64,000 nucleotides of DNA from JBBARC01 sp040400005 (lineage in GTDB: Bacteria > Pseudomonadota > Alphaproteobacteria > Acetobacterales > Acetobacteraceae). The notes under the pieces were generated by a model. It ran no database searches. It had not been told where the DNA came from and worked only from the letters and a program-made list of their open reading frames with translations. Below, in pieces: positions 7,834 through 15,937 of the stretch. Where the stretch lies: NCBI GenBank assembly GCA_040400005.1, contig JBBARC010000007.1, forward strand, positions 17,985 to 81,984, given 5' to 3'. Both the position numbers and the translations under genes were made by a program. How positions within the stretch are numbered: position 1 is the first letter of the stretch; the number at the start of each line of letters is the position of its first letter.

Positions 7834-9570
7834 ATGGCCGACACCACCGCCCCAAAGATCTGGGACAAATCGCGCATGCCATCGCGCCATGTGACCATCG
7901 GCCCGGGCCGTGCGCCGCACCGCAGTTATTATCACGCCATGGGCATCACCGAAGAGGAAATTGCCCAGCCGTTTGTGGGCGTCGCCACCTGCTGGAACGA
8001 AGCCGCCCCGTGCAATATATCGCTGTCGCGCCAGGCCCAATCGGTTAAGCGCGGGGTGATTGAAGGCCACGGCACGCCGCGCGAATTCACCACCATAACG
8101 GTGACCGACGGCATCGCCATGGGCCATCAGGGAATGAAATCCAGCTTGGTTTCGCGTGATGTTATCGCCGATTCGGTGGAGCTGACCATGCGCGGCCATT
8201 GCTATGATGCGCTGGTGGGGGTTGCTGGCTGCGATAAATCGCTGCCCGGCATGATGATGGCCATGCTGCGGCTGAACGTGCCCAGCGTGTTTATGTATGG
8301 CGGATCGATCCTGCCCGGCAAATTCAAAGGCCGTGATGTCACCGTGCTGGATGTGTTCGAGGCCGTCGGCCAGCATGCGGCTGGTAATATGTCGGATGAG
8401 GATTTGCACGAGCTGGAATGTGTTGCTTGCCCTTCGGCCGGTGCTTGCGGCGGACAGTTTACGGCCAACACCATGGCAACCGTGAGCGAGGCCATGGGTT
8501 TGGCGCTGCCGGGATCGGCCGGGGCGCCGGCACCGTATGAGGAGCGCGACCGATGGGCGGTGGAATCCGGCCGTGCGGTGATGCGGCTGCTGGAGCTGAA
8601 TATCCGGCCGCGCGATATTGTGACATTAAAAGCGCTGGAAAATGCAGCCGTTGTGGTGGGCGCTACGGGGGGATCGACCAATGCCGCACTGCATTTGCCG
8701 GCGATTGCCCACGAAGCTGGCATTAAATTCACCATGGATGACGTCGCCGCTATTATGCGGCGCACCCCGTACATCGCCGACCTGAAACCGGGCGGTAAAT
8801 ATGTGGCGTTGGATGTGCACCGTGTGGGTGGTATCCCGGTTATTTTGAAAGCATTGATGGATGGCGGCCTGCTGCACGGCGATTGCTTGACCGTGACCGG
8901 CCGCACCATGGCGGAAAATTTAAAAGACGTGGTTTTTCCAACCGATCAGGACGTGATTTACACCGTCGCCAACCCTATCACCACCGCTGGCGGCGTGGTG
9001 GGCCTTAAAGGCAGCCTGGCCCCGGATGGCGCCATTGTTAAAATCGCCGGCTTGCACGCGCTGCGCTTTGAAGGCCCGGCGCTATGCTTTGATTGCGAAG
9101 AAGATGCTTTTGCCGCGGTGCAAGCGCGCGCCTACAAAGAAGGCGATGTGATTGTTATTCGCTATGAGGGGCCCAAAGGCGGCCCCGGCATGCGCGAGAT
9201 GCTGTCCACCACGGCTGCGATCTACGGCCAGGGCATGGGCGAGAAAGTGGCGCTGATCACCGATGGCCGATTTTCGGGCGCCACACGCGGGTTTTGCGTG
9301 GGGCATGTTGGGCCGGAGGCCGCCTTGGGTGGCCCGATCGGCCTGCTGCGCAATGGCGATAAAATTATATTGGATGCCGCCGCCGGCACCATCGATGTTG
9401 ATCTTACCGCGGCCGAGCTTGCCGAGCGGCGGGCCGCCTGGACCCCGCGCGAGACAATTTACCGCAGTGGCGCTATTTGGAAATACGCGCAACTCGTCGG
9501 GCCCGCCTATTTAGGCGGTGTCACCCACGGCGGGGCCGCAGTAGAAGGGGAAACCTATGCCGATGTTTAA
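7834..9570 (+). CDS. ilvD: Dihydroxy-acid dehydratase
   Basis: 578 aa, full length for the family. It dehydrates 2,3-dihydroxy-isovalerate and -methylvalerate in branched-chain amino acid synthesis in the cytoplasm. Visible signatures are the iron-sulfur Cys in GVAGCDKSLPGMMMAMLR, the second cluster Cys region CPSAGACGGQFTANTM, GATGGSTNAALHLPAIA, and the C-terminal TDGRFSGATRGFCVGHVGPE with its catalytic Ser. The three Cys expected for a 2Fe-2S or 4Fe-4S cluster are present. A good GGGAG ribosome-binding site sits nine bases before ATG 7834. A small hairpin (GCTTCC-type stem, about 7784-7801) lies in the leader. The following small exported-protein gene starts inside its last codons. Confidence 0.97.
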   Translation: MADTTAPKIWDKSRMPSRHVTIGPGRAPHRSYYHAMGITEEEIAQPFVGVATCWNEAAPCNISLSRQAQSVKRGVIEGHGTPREFTTITVTDGIAMGHQGMKSSLVSRDVIADSVELTMRGHCYDALVGVAGCDKSLPGMMMAMLRLNVPSVFMYGGSILPGKFKGRDVTVLDVFEAVGQHAAGNMSDEDLHELECVACPSAGACGGQFTANTMATVSEAMGLALPGSAGAPAPYEERDRWAVESGRAVMRLLELNIRPRDIVTLKALENAAVVVGATGGSTNAALHLPAIAHEAGIKFTMDDVAAIMRRTPYIADLKPGGKYVALDVHRVGGIPVILKALMDGGLLHGDCLTVTGRTMAENLKDVVFPTDQDVIYTVANPITTAGGVVGLKGSLAPDGAIVKIAGLHALRFEGPALCFDCEEDAFAAVQARAYKEGDVIVIRYEGPKGGPGMREMLSTTAAIYGQGMGEKVALITDGRFSGATRGFCVGHVGPEAALGGPIGLLRNGDKIILDAAAGTIDVDLTAAELAERRAAWTPRETIYRSGAIWKYAQLVGPAYLGGVTHGGAAVEGETYADV

Positions 9571-9994
9571 GGGTTTTTTGAGGGCCACGATGCTCGCCAC
9601 GCTGATTGCTGGCCTCGTCGTAACGCCGCTAACCGCGCACGCCCAGGCGTTGCTGTACACCGGATCGTTAAAATGCGATTCCTTGCCTGGCCAAACCGTA
9701 ACCCCCGCCCCCAGCGCGGTGTTGCTGCGGGTGCAGGGTTACCGCGCTACCTACCAGTTGCTGGCGCAAGGCTACGGTACCGTGCCATCTGGCATTAACG
9801 ATACCGGCCGCGGCACCATCACCGGTATGGATGCCAAACTAACTGGCGGCGGCAACAAAGCCGGCGTCGATCTTAAAACCACGGTCACTGGCATTCGCCG
9901 TGGCCGCGAATACGATCTGGCAGCCGACCAGGTGTTTTCGGGCAAAGGGCTGCTTGTTGCCATAACCCGCCGCTGTAAGGGCACGGCCCGCTAA
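9557..9994 (+). CDS. Small exported protein of unknown function
   Basis: 145 aa. It has a clear signal peptide: basic start (MPMFKGFLR), hydrophobic residues 11-27 and a probable AHA-QA cleavage. The mature part has two Cys (LKCDSLPG and RRCKGTAR) that could form a disulfide, and beta-rich composition. I do not recognise the family. The ATG at 9557 overlaps the ilvD stop by 14 bases and has GAAGGGG upstream, suggesting translational coupling. A functional link to branched-chain synthesis is not implied by anything in the protein. Confidence 0.7.
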   Translation: MPMFKGFLRATMLATLIAGLVVTPLTAHAQALLYTGSLKCDSLPGQTVTPAPSAVLLRVQGYRATYQLLAQGYGTVPSGINDTGRGTITGMDAKLTGGGNKAGVDLKTTVTGIRRGREYDLAADQVFSGKGLLVAITRRCKGTAR

Positions 9995-10115
9995 TATCGC
10001 GAACCATTTCAGCGCGTTGCAGCAATTTCATCATCTTGTTGCAACGCGGTGAGTCGCTGTGCGTTATGCTTGTAGCAACGGTGCCGATTTCCGTCGCCCG
10101 CACCGGATAACCACA

Positions 10116-10286
10116 ATGCGCCTGCTTCCCGCCTCTCTGCTGATCCTCACTTTGCTTGGCCCAGCCATCGCCAGCCAAACCAGCGCCAGCCAAACCAGCG
10201 CCAGCCCAGCCAGCGCCCAGCCCATTCCCTATGCGCCGATCCCGAACTGCCAATTGAACGTGGCCCGAAGCCGCCGCCACCGCTAG
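10116..10286 (+). CDS. Very small exported protein, possibly frameshifted
   Basis: A start at ATG 10116 gives a signal peptide (MRLLPASLLILTLLGPAIAS) followed by Gln/Thr/Ser/Ala repeats from a 15-bp tandem repeat (about 10171-10217), then PIPYAPIPN and a basic tail. The adjacent frame across 10236-10315 encodes a proline-rich tail (ADPELPIERGPKPPPPPLGY, then APSRRVL and a stop) that looks more like natural protein. I infer that either a one-base shift near 10235 has truncated the gene or two frames overlap. No known family was recognised. Confidence 0.35.
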   Translation: MRLLPASLLILTLLGPAIASQTSASQTSASPASAQPIPYAPIPNCQLNVARSRRHR

Positions 10287-10337
10287 GCTATGCGCCCAGC
10301 CGCCGGGTGCTTTAATGACCAAAAACACATTCGCGGA

Positions 10338-11513
10338 TCAGGATATTTCCTGATCCGCGTTGGTGCCTGCTTCATCCCGCCGATACGGCGAAAGCTGCCG
10401 TAAACCTTCAATCTCGGCCGCCACACTGGCACGTTCCTGACCCAGAAAATCGGCTACCGCCCGACGTAGGCCGTTATGCGCGATCCAATGCGCCGAGTAG
10501 GTTGGCTGCGGTAAATAGCCGCGCTGTATTTTATGCTCGCCCTGGGCGCCGGCTTCCACCCGCGCCAAACCTTGTATAATGGCAAAATCTAGCGCCCGGT
10601 AATAGCACAATTCAAAATGCAAAAACGGGTAATCGCCGGTGCAGCCCCAGTTGCGGCCGTATAAGGCGTCGGCGCCGACCAGATTAAGCGCACCCGCTAC
10701 CGGCGTGCCGCGATCATCGGCCAGCATTAAAACCACGGCATCGCCGAGGTAATCGGAAAGCAGCGGAAAAAACCGATCAGTGAGATAGGCACTGCCCCAT
10801 TTGCGATCCACCGTGGATTGATAAAACCGGTAAAACGCCACCCAATCGGCAGCGGTAATATCGCCCCCGCGGACATTGCGAAAAGTCAGCCCGCACGATT
10901 GCGCATCACGCCGTTCGCGGCGCAAAGTTTTACGTTTGCGCGAGGATAATGCCGCCAAAAAATCTTCAAAACTGGCATACCCCTGGTTGTGCCAATGGTA
11001 TTGCACACCCATGCGTTGCAAAAAACCGGCGTCACCCAACGCCGCATACTCATCCTGTTCGCAAAACGTAATGTGCAGCGAACTTAGCCGCATCTCGCCG
11101 GTTGCCTGTACCAAGGCGGCAGCCAACTCCGCACTATCCGGCGCACCGGGCGCGCGCAAAAACCTGGGCCCCGGCACCGGGCTAAACGGTGAGCACACTT
11201 GCAGTTTTGGGTAATAGCGGCCGCCAGCCTGCTCCAACGCGCGGGCCCAGCCGTGATCGAACACATACTCGCCGTAAGAATGGGTTTTTACGTAGGCCGG
11301 CGCACAGGCGACCAATTGGCCTTGCGCATCACGAAACGCCGCGTGCCTTGGTATCCACCCGGTTTCCGGGCCGGCCGAGCCGCTATCCTCCACTGCCCGC
11401 AAAAAACCGTGGCTGACAAACGGGTTTTTGCCGCCGGCACACTGATCCCACTCGGCGGCGCTTATCTCGGCGATCGCTGCGTGCAGGGTTAGGGAAATAG
11501 TTGGTTTTGGCAT
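10338..11513 (-). CDS. GNAT-fold N-acetyltransferase (COG3146/DUF482 type)
   Basis: 391 aa from ATG 11513 (an in-frame start further upstream would run through a dispersed repeat and is rejected). The protein shows the family pattern: NPFVSHGFLRAVEDSGSAG near the start, PAYVKTHSYGEYVFDHGWA, the basic stretch SSRKRKTLRRERRDA, then FYQSTVDRKWGSAYLT. A late core follows with GALNLVGADALYGRNWGC and HFELCYYRALDFAI, and the signature GAQGEHKIQRGYLP. Related proteins are peptidoglycan-peptide or aminoacyl-transferase-like GNAT enzymes, but the substrate is not known. The next gene on the same strand ends upstream of the repeat at 11561-11610. Confidence 0.85.
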   Translation of the reverse strand: MPKPTISLTLHAAIAEISAAEWDQCAGGKNPFVSHGFLRAVEDSGSAGPETGWIPRHAAFRDAQGQLVACAPAYVKTHSYGEYVFDHGWARALEQAGGRYYPKLQVCSPFSPVPGPRFLRAPGAPDSAELAAALVQATGEMRLSSLHITFCEQDEYAALGDAGFLQRMGVQYHWHNQGYASFEDFLAALSSRKRKTLRRERRDAQSCGLTFRNVRGGDITAADWVAFYRFYQSTVDRKWGSAYLTDRFFPLLSDYLGDAVVLMLADDRGTPVAGALNLVGADALYGRNWGCTGDYPFLHFELCYYRALDFAIIQGLARVEAGAQGEHKIQRGYLPQPTYSAHWIAHNGLRRAVADFLGQERASVAAEIEGLRQLSPYRRDEAGTNADQEIS

Positions 11514-11560
11514 GAAGCGCTTATATCGGCATGCACGGCAAGAAGAAAAGGGCAGGGAGA

Positions 11561-11610
11561 AGAACCTTCTTTTTCTCGAAGAAAAAGAAGCAAAAAGACT
11601 TTTATAAGTT
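11561..11610 (-). repeat. Dispersed hairpin repeat, single arm
   Basis: CTTCTTTTTCTCGAAGAAAA forms a near-perfect palindrome followed by AGCAAAAAGACTTTTATA, the standard arm of the repeat family seen seven more times in this window. It sits between ridA (upstream on the minus strand) and the GNAT gene. The hairpin followed by an A/T-rich arm could act as a transcription terminator. The other arm and the core are missing. Confidence 0.85.
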
Positions 11611-11641
11611 TGGGGCGGATTGTGTTCGGGCTTATCTGCCC

Positions 11642-12106
11642 TCAATCAATCTCTACTAGCGCTTCCACTTCGATGGGGGCACCTAGCGGCAACGACGCAA
11701 CGCCTACCGTCGCCCTTGCATGGCGGCCGGCATCGCCAAACACCGCCATCGCCAAATCGGATGCGCCATTCATGATCATCGCGTGATTGGTAAAATCCGC
11801 CGTTGCCGCAATAAACCCACCCAAACGCACAATGCGCGCCACCCGATCCAGATCACCATCTAGGGCGGCCGCCATCTGCGCCATCACATTAATAAAACAC
11901 TGGCGCGCGGCGGCGCGGGCGTCGTCCTCGCTAATGGTACCGCCAAGCCGGCCCTGCCAGCCAAGCCGGCCCTCAACCATCGGCAGCTGCCCAGATATGG
12001 TCAGCAAATTACCCGAAAGCACATACCCCACATAACTGGCAACCGGCACTGCCGGCACCGGCAAGGTAATGCCCAACGCTGCCAGCCTATCCCCAATCAG
12101 GCTCAT
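11642..12106 (-). CDS. RidA (YjgF/L-PSP) family protein
   Basis: 154 aa. Recognisable family segments: LSGNLLTISGQLPMVEGRL near the start, DDARAAARQCFINVMAQMAAALDGDLDRVARIVRLGGF in the middle (quoted here only as the region at residues 60-98), and the closing RATVGVASLPLGAPIEVEA, which carries the conserved Arg that binds the carboxylate. RidA proteins hydrolyse reactive enamine/imine intermediates made by PLP enzymes. This longer subgroup (about 150 residues) is common in alphaproteobacteria. Its ATG overlaps the stop of the ribonucleotide-reductase-like gene by four bases, so the two are translated together. Confidence 0.88.
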   Translation of the reverse strand: MSLIGDRLAALGITLPVPAVPVASYVGYVLSGNLLTISGQLPMVEGRLGWQGRLGGTISEDDARAAARQCFINVMAQMAAALDGDLDRVARIVRLGGFIAATADFTNHAMIMNGASDLAMAVFGDAGRHARATVGVASLPLGAPIEVEALVEID

Positions 12107-13602
12107 GCGACCACCCGAAACGCCCGGCGCCTGGCGGGCGGGCTGCTGTCATCTTTGGGCAGATCTAACGGCAGCAACGGCGCGCGATCGCCGGGGCTGG
12201 CGGCGCTGTCATCCACCACATCCGCCGGCGGCGGTGGCAGGGTTTTGCCCAGATACTGGGCGGCCAGGCTGCGCATGACGTAATCGACGATCGAGGCGGC
12301 GTGGGTGACCCCATCGTCACCCTCTACCCGCCCGGCCGGGCCAAACCTGGTGAGCGCCAGGGCATCGACAAATTCCGCCACTGGCACACCGTGCTGCAAG
12401 CCGGTGGTGATGGCTTGGGCAAAGCTTTCGGCCAAGCCGCGCACCAGCGCGTTTTCGCCGGGCAAGGTGAGCGAGACTTCGCCCAAGCTGCCATCGGCGT
12501 AATCGCCGGCGCGTAAAAACAGCCGGTGGCCGCCGACCGAGACTTTGCGGGTAGTACTGGCGTGACGCACTGGCAGGGGACCTCGCGCGGCATTGGCGGC
12601 GGCAACGGCGGTTGCGGGTGGTGGGGCCGGCAAGGCCACTGGTGGCGCTGGCATGGCGCTTAAGTATGGGGCCACCGCCGCGTGCATGGCGGCGTGGGCG
12701 GCCAGATCGGCAATTTCGACCACCCTATCCCCCAGCAACGCGTGGGCGAATGCTGCTTCTGCGGTGATGTGGCGGGATGCGAGCCTGGCGCGGGTGGCAT
12801 CGGTTAGCTGCGGTTTATCGGCACTGCCCGGCAGTACCAGTGCGTAGGCCGGCGCAATGCCGCCGGTTTCTACGCCCAGCAACGCATCGGCGGCGGTGGG
12901 CGCGAAAATGCCCGCACCCAAAGCCGCATCTGGGGCGCGCAACAAGGCTGATCGGGCTGCACTTGCTGCCTGCGCCAGCCCGCTAATGGCGCAATCACCC
13001 GGCGGCCACGGCCAGTTTGCCGCGGCTGCGAGCAGATCTAGCTGATCACCGTCCAGGCCACGATCGACGGCGGCACGAAACAAGGCGGCAAGGCAGGCGG
13101 CGGTTGCCCGCGCGCAAGGCTGGTCGTAGGCGAGGCCCAGGGACGCCAGCACATCATCCAGCCCGGAAAAACCGATTTCGCGGTTTTGGCCGGCACCATC
13201 CCATTTTTTTGTGGCGTGGGCGGCCACCCGGGCAGCATCGGCAAAGCCGGTGATATCGAACCCAGTGTCGGGGCTGAAAAATGCCCGCAGGTTAAGCACG
13301 AACCCTGGCACCCCTGGGGCATTTTGCCAGATCACCGGATTGGCGGTGGCCCGCCGGCTGATCAGTAACTGGTGCAGGGCGGCATCGAGTGCCGCATCGC
13401 CCGCCGCGATGGGACCGATCCAGGCTTGCGCTGCCACGGGTAAATTCACCGGGCCATCGCCCGGCACCAAGGCTGCTATCGCGTTGGCCGCGGTATCATC
13501 CCAGCTTGCCGGGAGGGTGACCATTCTCTGCGCGCAATCAGGATCGGCGCTGGCCGCCACCTGCCGCATCCGCACACCTTGCCACAGCCTGAGATTTTTC
13601 AT
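12103..13602 (-). CDS. Shrunken class II ribonucleotide-reductase-like protein with TSCPD domain
   Basis: 499 aa. The C-terminal part (about residues 345-455) is a TSCPD domain: RHASTTRKVSVGGHRLFLR, GDYADGSLGEVSLTLPGE, GLQHGVPVAEFVDALALTRF and SIVDYVMRSLAAQYLG. The same domain closes vitamin-B12-dependent ribonucleotide reductases. Upstream, segments such as VLASLGLAYDQPCARATAACLAA and FAPTAADALLGVETGGIAPA align by eye with the NrdJ barrel ('APTGTI..mDCDTTGIEPDfAL'). The barrel is much reduced and the radical and redox Cys motifs are not visible. It is probably not an active reductase. The pairing with RidA is tight (ATGA overlap). Role unknown. Confidence 0.7.
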   Translation of the reverse strand: MKNLRLWQGVRMRQVAASADPDCAQRMVTLPASWDDTAANAIAALVPGDGPVNLPVAAQAWIGPIAAGDAALDAALHQLLISRRATANPVIWQNAPGVPGFVLNLRAFFSPDTGFDITGFADAARVAAHATKKWDGAGQNREIGFSGLDDVLASLGLAYDQPCARATAACLAALFRAAVDRGLDGDQLDLLAAAANWPWPPGDCAISGLAQAASAARSALLRAPDAALGAGIFAPTAADALLGVETGGIAPAYALVLPGSADKPQLTDATRARLASRHITAEAAFAHALLGDRVVEIADLAAHAAMHAAVAPYLSAMPAPPVALPAPPPATAVAAANAARGPLPVRHASTTRKVSVGGHRLFLRAGDYADGSLGEVSLTLPGENALVRGLAESFAQAITTGLQHGVPVAEFVDALALTRFGPAGRVEGDDGVTHAASIVDYVMRSLAAQYLGKTLPPPPADVVDDSAASPGDRAPLLPLDLPKDDSSPPARRRAFRVVA

Positions 13603-13730
13603 GGGAACCAGTGAAGCACCAAACCCGCGACTCGGAAACAGGTATTTTGCGTGTCAACCGGGGTTAGCCCACTAAATGTTGTGGATAACCTGCGTGGGGG
13701 CGGTGAAAGCGGGTGAATGCAAAAAAGTAA

Positions 13731-13868
13731 GAATTTTCTTTTTTCTGAAGAAAAAAGAAACAAAAAAGACTTTATTGATGTTTTGTTCGGAAGACGCGGT
13801 TGCAGGGTTGCCCCAGGCCCGGCGTATAAAAGTCTTTTTGCTTCTTTTTCTTCAGAAAAAAAGTTTCT
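13731..13868. repeat. Dispersed repeat, full two-armed copy
   Basis: The left arm (TTTTTTCTGAAGAAAAAAGA, then AACAAAAAAGACTTTA) and the right arm (TAAAAGTCTTTTTGCTTC, then TTTTTCTTCAGAAAAA) are inverted relative to each other. They enclose a core with GTTCGGAAGACGCGG and GCCCCAGGCCCGGC. Each arm is itself a hairpin and the two arms can also pair, giving a cruciform or clover-like fold. It occupies the divergent gap between the ribonucleotide-reductase-like gene and the NDUFA12-like gene. Confidence 0.9.
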
Positions 13869-13956
13869 AACTTTCAGCCGATTGCCCGGTTAAAAGCGCC
13901 GCAGATTGCCCACGCTTCACTGGACCATCGCCCGCGTTCTGCCTATATGCCAAACC

Positions 13957-14325
13957 ATGAGCATTGGCACCACTTTGCATACCTTCCTGCATGGCAGCCC
14001 GGTGGGCCGCGATGCCGCTGGCAACGCCTATTACCAAGCGCGCCGCCTGCCGCCTGCGGGTGAGCGCCGGCGCCGTTGGGTGATTTATGCGGGCGAGATT
14101 GATAGCACCGCGGTGCCGGCCGAATGGCATGCCTGGCTGCATTATACGACCGATGCGCCGTTGCCCGACACCGGCCGCAAACCCTGGCAGAAAACCCATA
14201 TCGCCAACCAAACCGGCACGGCGCAGAGTTATCGCCCGCCCGGCCATGATTACGCCGGCGGCACCCGCGCGGCATCGGGCGGCGATTACGAAGCCTGGAC
14301 CCCCGACACCCCCGCCCAAGGCTAA
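13957..14325 (+). CDS. NDUFA12-like NADH:ubiquinone oxidoreductase subunit
   Basis: 122 aa from ATG 13957. The pattern GRDAAGNAYYQAR, then RRRRWVIYAGEIDSTAVPAE, WHAWLHYTTDAPLP and KPWQKTHIANQTGTAQSYRPPG, is that of the B17.2/NDUFA12 family. This is an accessory subunit of respiratory complex I found in mitochondria and alphaproteobacteria. The protein sits on the matrix/cytoplasmic arm. It leads a run of overlapping genes (mlaD-like, small protein, DUF2155, dsbB, coq7). An earlier in-frame start at 13906 lacks support. Confidence 0.93.
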   Translation: MSIGTTLHTFLHGSPVGRDAAGNAYYQARRLPPAGERRRRWVIYAGEIDSTAVPAEWHAWLHYTTDAPLPDTGRKPWQKTHIANQTGTAQSYRPPGHDYAGGTRAASGGDYEAWTPDTPAQG

Positions 14326-14330
14326 CCCGA

Positions 14331-14849
14331 ATGGCCAAACACAACGCGGTGGAAATTGCCACCGGCGCCCTGGTGTTGCTGGGGGCGGCATCGTTTCTGG
14401 CCTTTGCGCTGGCCAATACCGGCACGCGTATTCGTGGTGGTTATGAACTGACCGCAAGTTTTGATCATGTTGATGGGTTGGCGAGCGGATCAGAAGTGCG
14501 CATCGCTGGGGTTAAAATAGGCAGCGTTGAGGCGATTACGCTGGATCACGATACGTTTCAGGCGCTGGTGAAGTTTACTGTCGCCGATGGTGTGGCGTTG
14601 ACCACCGACAGTTCGGCATCGGTTGCCTCCGACGGGTTGCTGGGCGGCAAATATTTGGCGATCGAAACCGGCGGCGAGGATAAAAACCTTGGGCCAGGCG
14701 GACATATCACCATCACCCAGGGGTCGATGAACCTGGAGAGCCTGATTGGTAAATATATTTTTGGCTCGACCGGTAACGGACTGGGCGATGGTAAGGCGCC
14801 GGCGAAACCCGATGCGGCCAAAGATGCCGCGGGGGCTGGGCTGAAATGA
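14331..14849 (+). CDS. mlaD: MlaD-like MCE-domain lipid transport protein
   Basis: 172 aa. One N-terminal membrane anchor (residues 8-28: VEIATGALVLLGAASFLAFAL) is followed by a single MCE domain. That domain shows YELTASFDHVDGLASGSEVR, IAGVKIGSVEAITLD, and ASDGLLGGKYLAIETGGED. MlaD forms the hexameric periplasmic ring of the MlaFEDB retrograde phospholipid transporter. A Lys/Ala/Asp-rich tail ends the protein. The partner ABC genes are not in this window. It lies five bases behind the NDUFA12-like gene and overlaps the next small gene by four. Confidence 0.92.
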   Translation: MAKHNAVEIATGALVLLGAASFLAFALANTGTRIRGGYELTASFDHVDGLASGSEVRIAGVKIGSVEAITLDHDTFQALVKFTVADGVALTTDSSASVASDGLLGGKYLAIETGGEDKNLGPGGHITITQGSMNLESLIGKYIFGSTGNGLGDGKAPAKPDAAKDAAGAGLK

Positions 14850-15055
14850 CCCAACCTGAGGTGATTTGGCGCGCCGCCAACGGTGCCCCTATCGCCTGCC
14901 GCGATAGCCTGCGCGTGCTGCACGATAACGCCGATGAACTGCGCGGCGTGATGCAGGATATGTTTGATGATGCGATCCTGATTGGCGTGACGGACGCCGA
15001 CATGCGCGAGCATTTGCGCGCCATGGTGGCAGATTTGGTTAGCCCGAAACAATGA
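14846..15055 (+). CDS. Small conserved-looking hypothetical protein (69 aa)
   Basis: No family was recognised. The protein is acidic and helical (CRDSLRVLHDNADELRGVMQ, DMFDDAILIGVTDADMREHL) with no signal or membrane segment. Evidence for coding is the ATGA overlap at both ends, with mlaD upstream and the DUF2155 gene downstream, and GC-rich third positions. I infer a genuine operon member of unknown role. Confidence 0.7.
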   Translation: MTQPEVIWRAANGAPIACRDSLRVLHDNADELRGVMQDMFDDAILIGVTDADMREHLRAMVADLVSPKQ

Positions 15056-15441
15056 AGCGCATTTTTCTGGTGGTTATGCTGGCGGCACTTGCGCCGGCAG
15101 CACGAGCCGCAACCCAAATCACGCCGGTGCCGATGTCACCGCCCGATAGCTGGGTCGCGGTAAAATCGGGCACCGTGCGGGTGCTGAACAAAATCGATGC
15201 GCGGGTGACCAAAATCACCCTGGGCTTGGGCGAAACCAAAGTGGTGGAAGGTGCCAGTATTACCCTGGTTGCCTGTTTTGTGCGCCCGCCCGACCTGCCG
15301 ATTGATAGCGCCGCCCATTTGCAGATTAAGGAACAGCGTGCCGATGCCACCCCGTTTGAGGGCTGGATGCTGCAAAACGAACCATCGATGACCGTTTACG
15401 AAGACCCCATTCATGATGTGCACCTGGAGGCCTGCCATTAG
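15052..15441 (+). CDS. DUF2155 exported protein
   Basis: 129 aa. A signal peptide (residues 1-19, ending ARAA) precedes the DUF2155 domain. The pattern VRVLNKIDARVTKITLGLGE, SITLVACFVRPPDLPIDSAA, then PFEGWMLQNEPSM and DPIHDVHLEAC closely follows the family consensus, with the two conserved Cys (near residues 74 and 128) that probably form a disulfide. The domain is confined to alphaproteobacteria and often lies near respiratory or envelope genes. Biochemical function is unknown. Its end overlaps dsbB by 29 bases, a suggestive neighbour for a disulfide-bearing periplasmic protein. Confidence 0.9.
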   Translation: MKRIFLVVMLAALAPAARAATQITPVPMSPPDSWVAVKSGTVRVLNKIDARVTKITLGLGETKVVEGASITLVACFVRPPDLPIDSAAHLQIKEQRADATPFEGWMLQNEPSMTVYEDPIHDVHLEACH

Positions 15442-15937
15442 CGCGGGTGCCCGCAAAACAGCGCTGCTGGCACTGGCGCTGTGTGCGTTTCCTCTAAGCT
15501 TTGCCTGGGGCATGCAGATTTTTGAGCACCTGATCCCGTGCCCGCTGTGCCTGGTGGAACGCTGGCCTTACTATTTTGGCACGGCACTGGCTGCGCTGGC
15601 GTTGGCCCTGCCGGGCCGAGCCGCGCGTGCCGTGCTGTGGTTGGTTACCGCTTGTTTGCTGGTATCGGTGGGGTTGGCGGCTGTTCATGCCGGCGTTGAA
15701 TTTCACTGGTGGAAAAGCCCGCTGGCGGCGTGCAATGCGCCAAACCTGACTGGCTTGTCGTTGGCTGAACGCCTGGCCGCCATGCCGGCGGTGCCGCAGC
15801 GCCCGTGCGAAGACCCTGATTATCCGTTACCCTTTTTGCCGATCAGCTTTGTGCAGCTCGGCCTGCTTTACGCAATCTCGGCCGCCACCATGTTGTTATT
15901 CGTGCAACTGCGCGATGCGCGACGGAGATTTGAATGA
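15413..15937 (+). CDS. dsbB: Disulfide bond formation protein DsbB
   Basis: 174 aa, four membrane segments (about residues 15-33, 48-64, 70-90, 145-165). The first periplasmic loop carries the redox pair in HLIPCPLCLVERWPYYFG, matching the family's CxxC motif and the Arg of the quinone site. The second pair is in LAACNAPNLTG and QRPCEDPDYP. DsbB reoxidises periplasmic DsbA and passes electrons to ubiquinone. The start at ATG 15413 overlaps the DUF2155 gene. ATG 15416 is equally possible. The stop overlaps the COQ7 gene, linking disulfide formation with quinone synthesis. Confidence 0.92.
   Translation: MMCTWRPAISAGARKTALLALALCAFPLSFAWGMQIFEHLIPCPLCLVERWPYYFGTALAALALALPGRAARAVLWLVTACLLVSVGLAAVHAGVEFHWWKSPLAACNAPNLTGLSLAERLAAMPAVPQRPCEDPDYPLPFLPISFVQLGLLYAISAATMLLFVQLRDARRRFE

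Noticed and set aside
8202..8909. Minus-strand open frame of 235 codons
   Set aside because: Antisense to ilvD, whose protein motifs are unmistakable.
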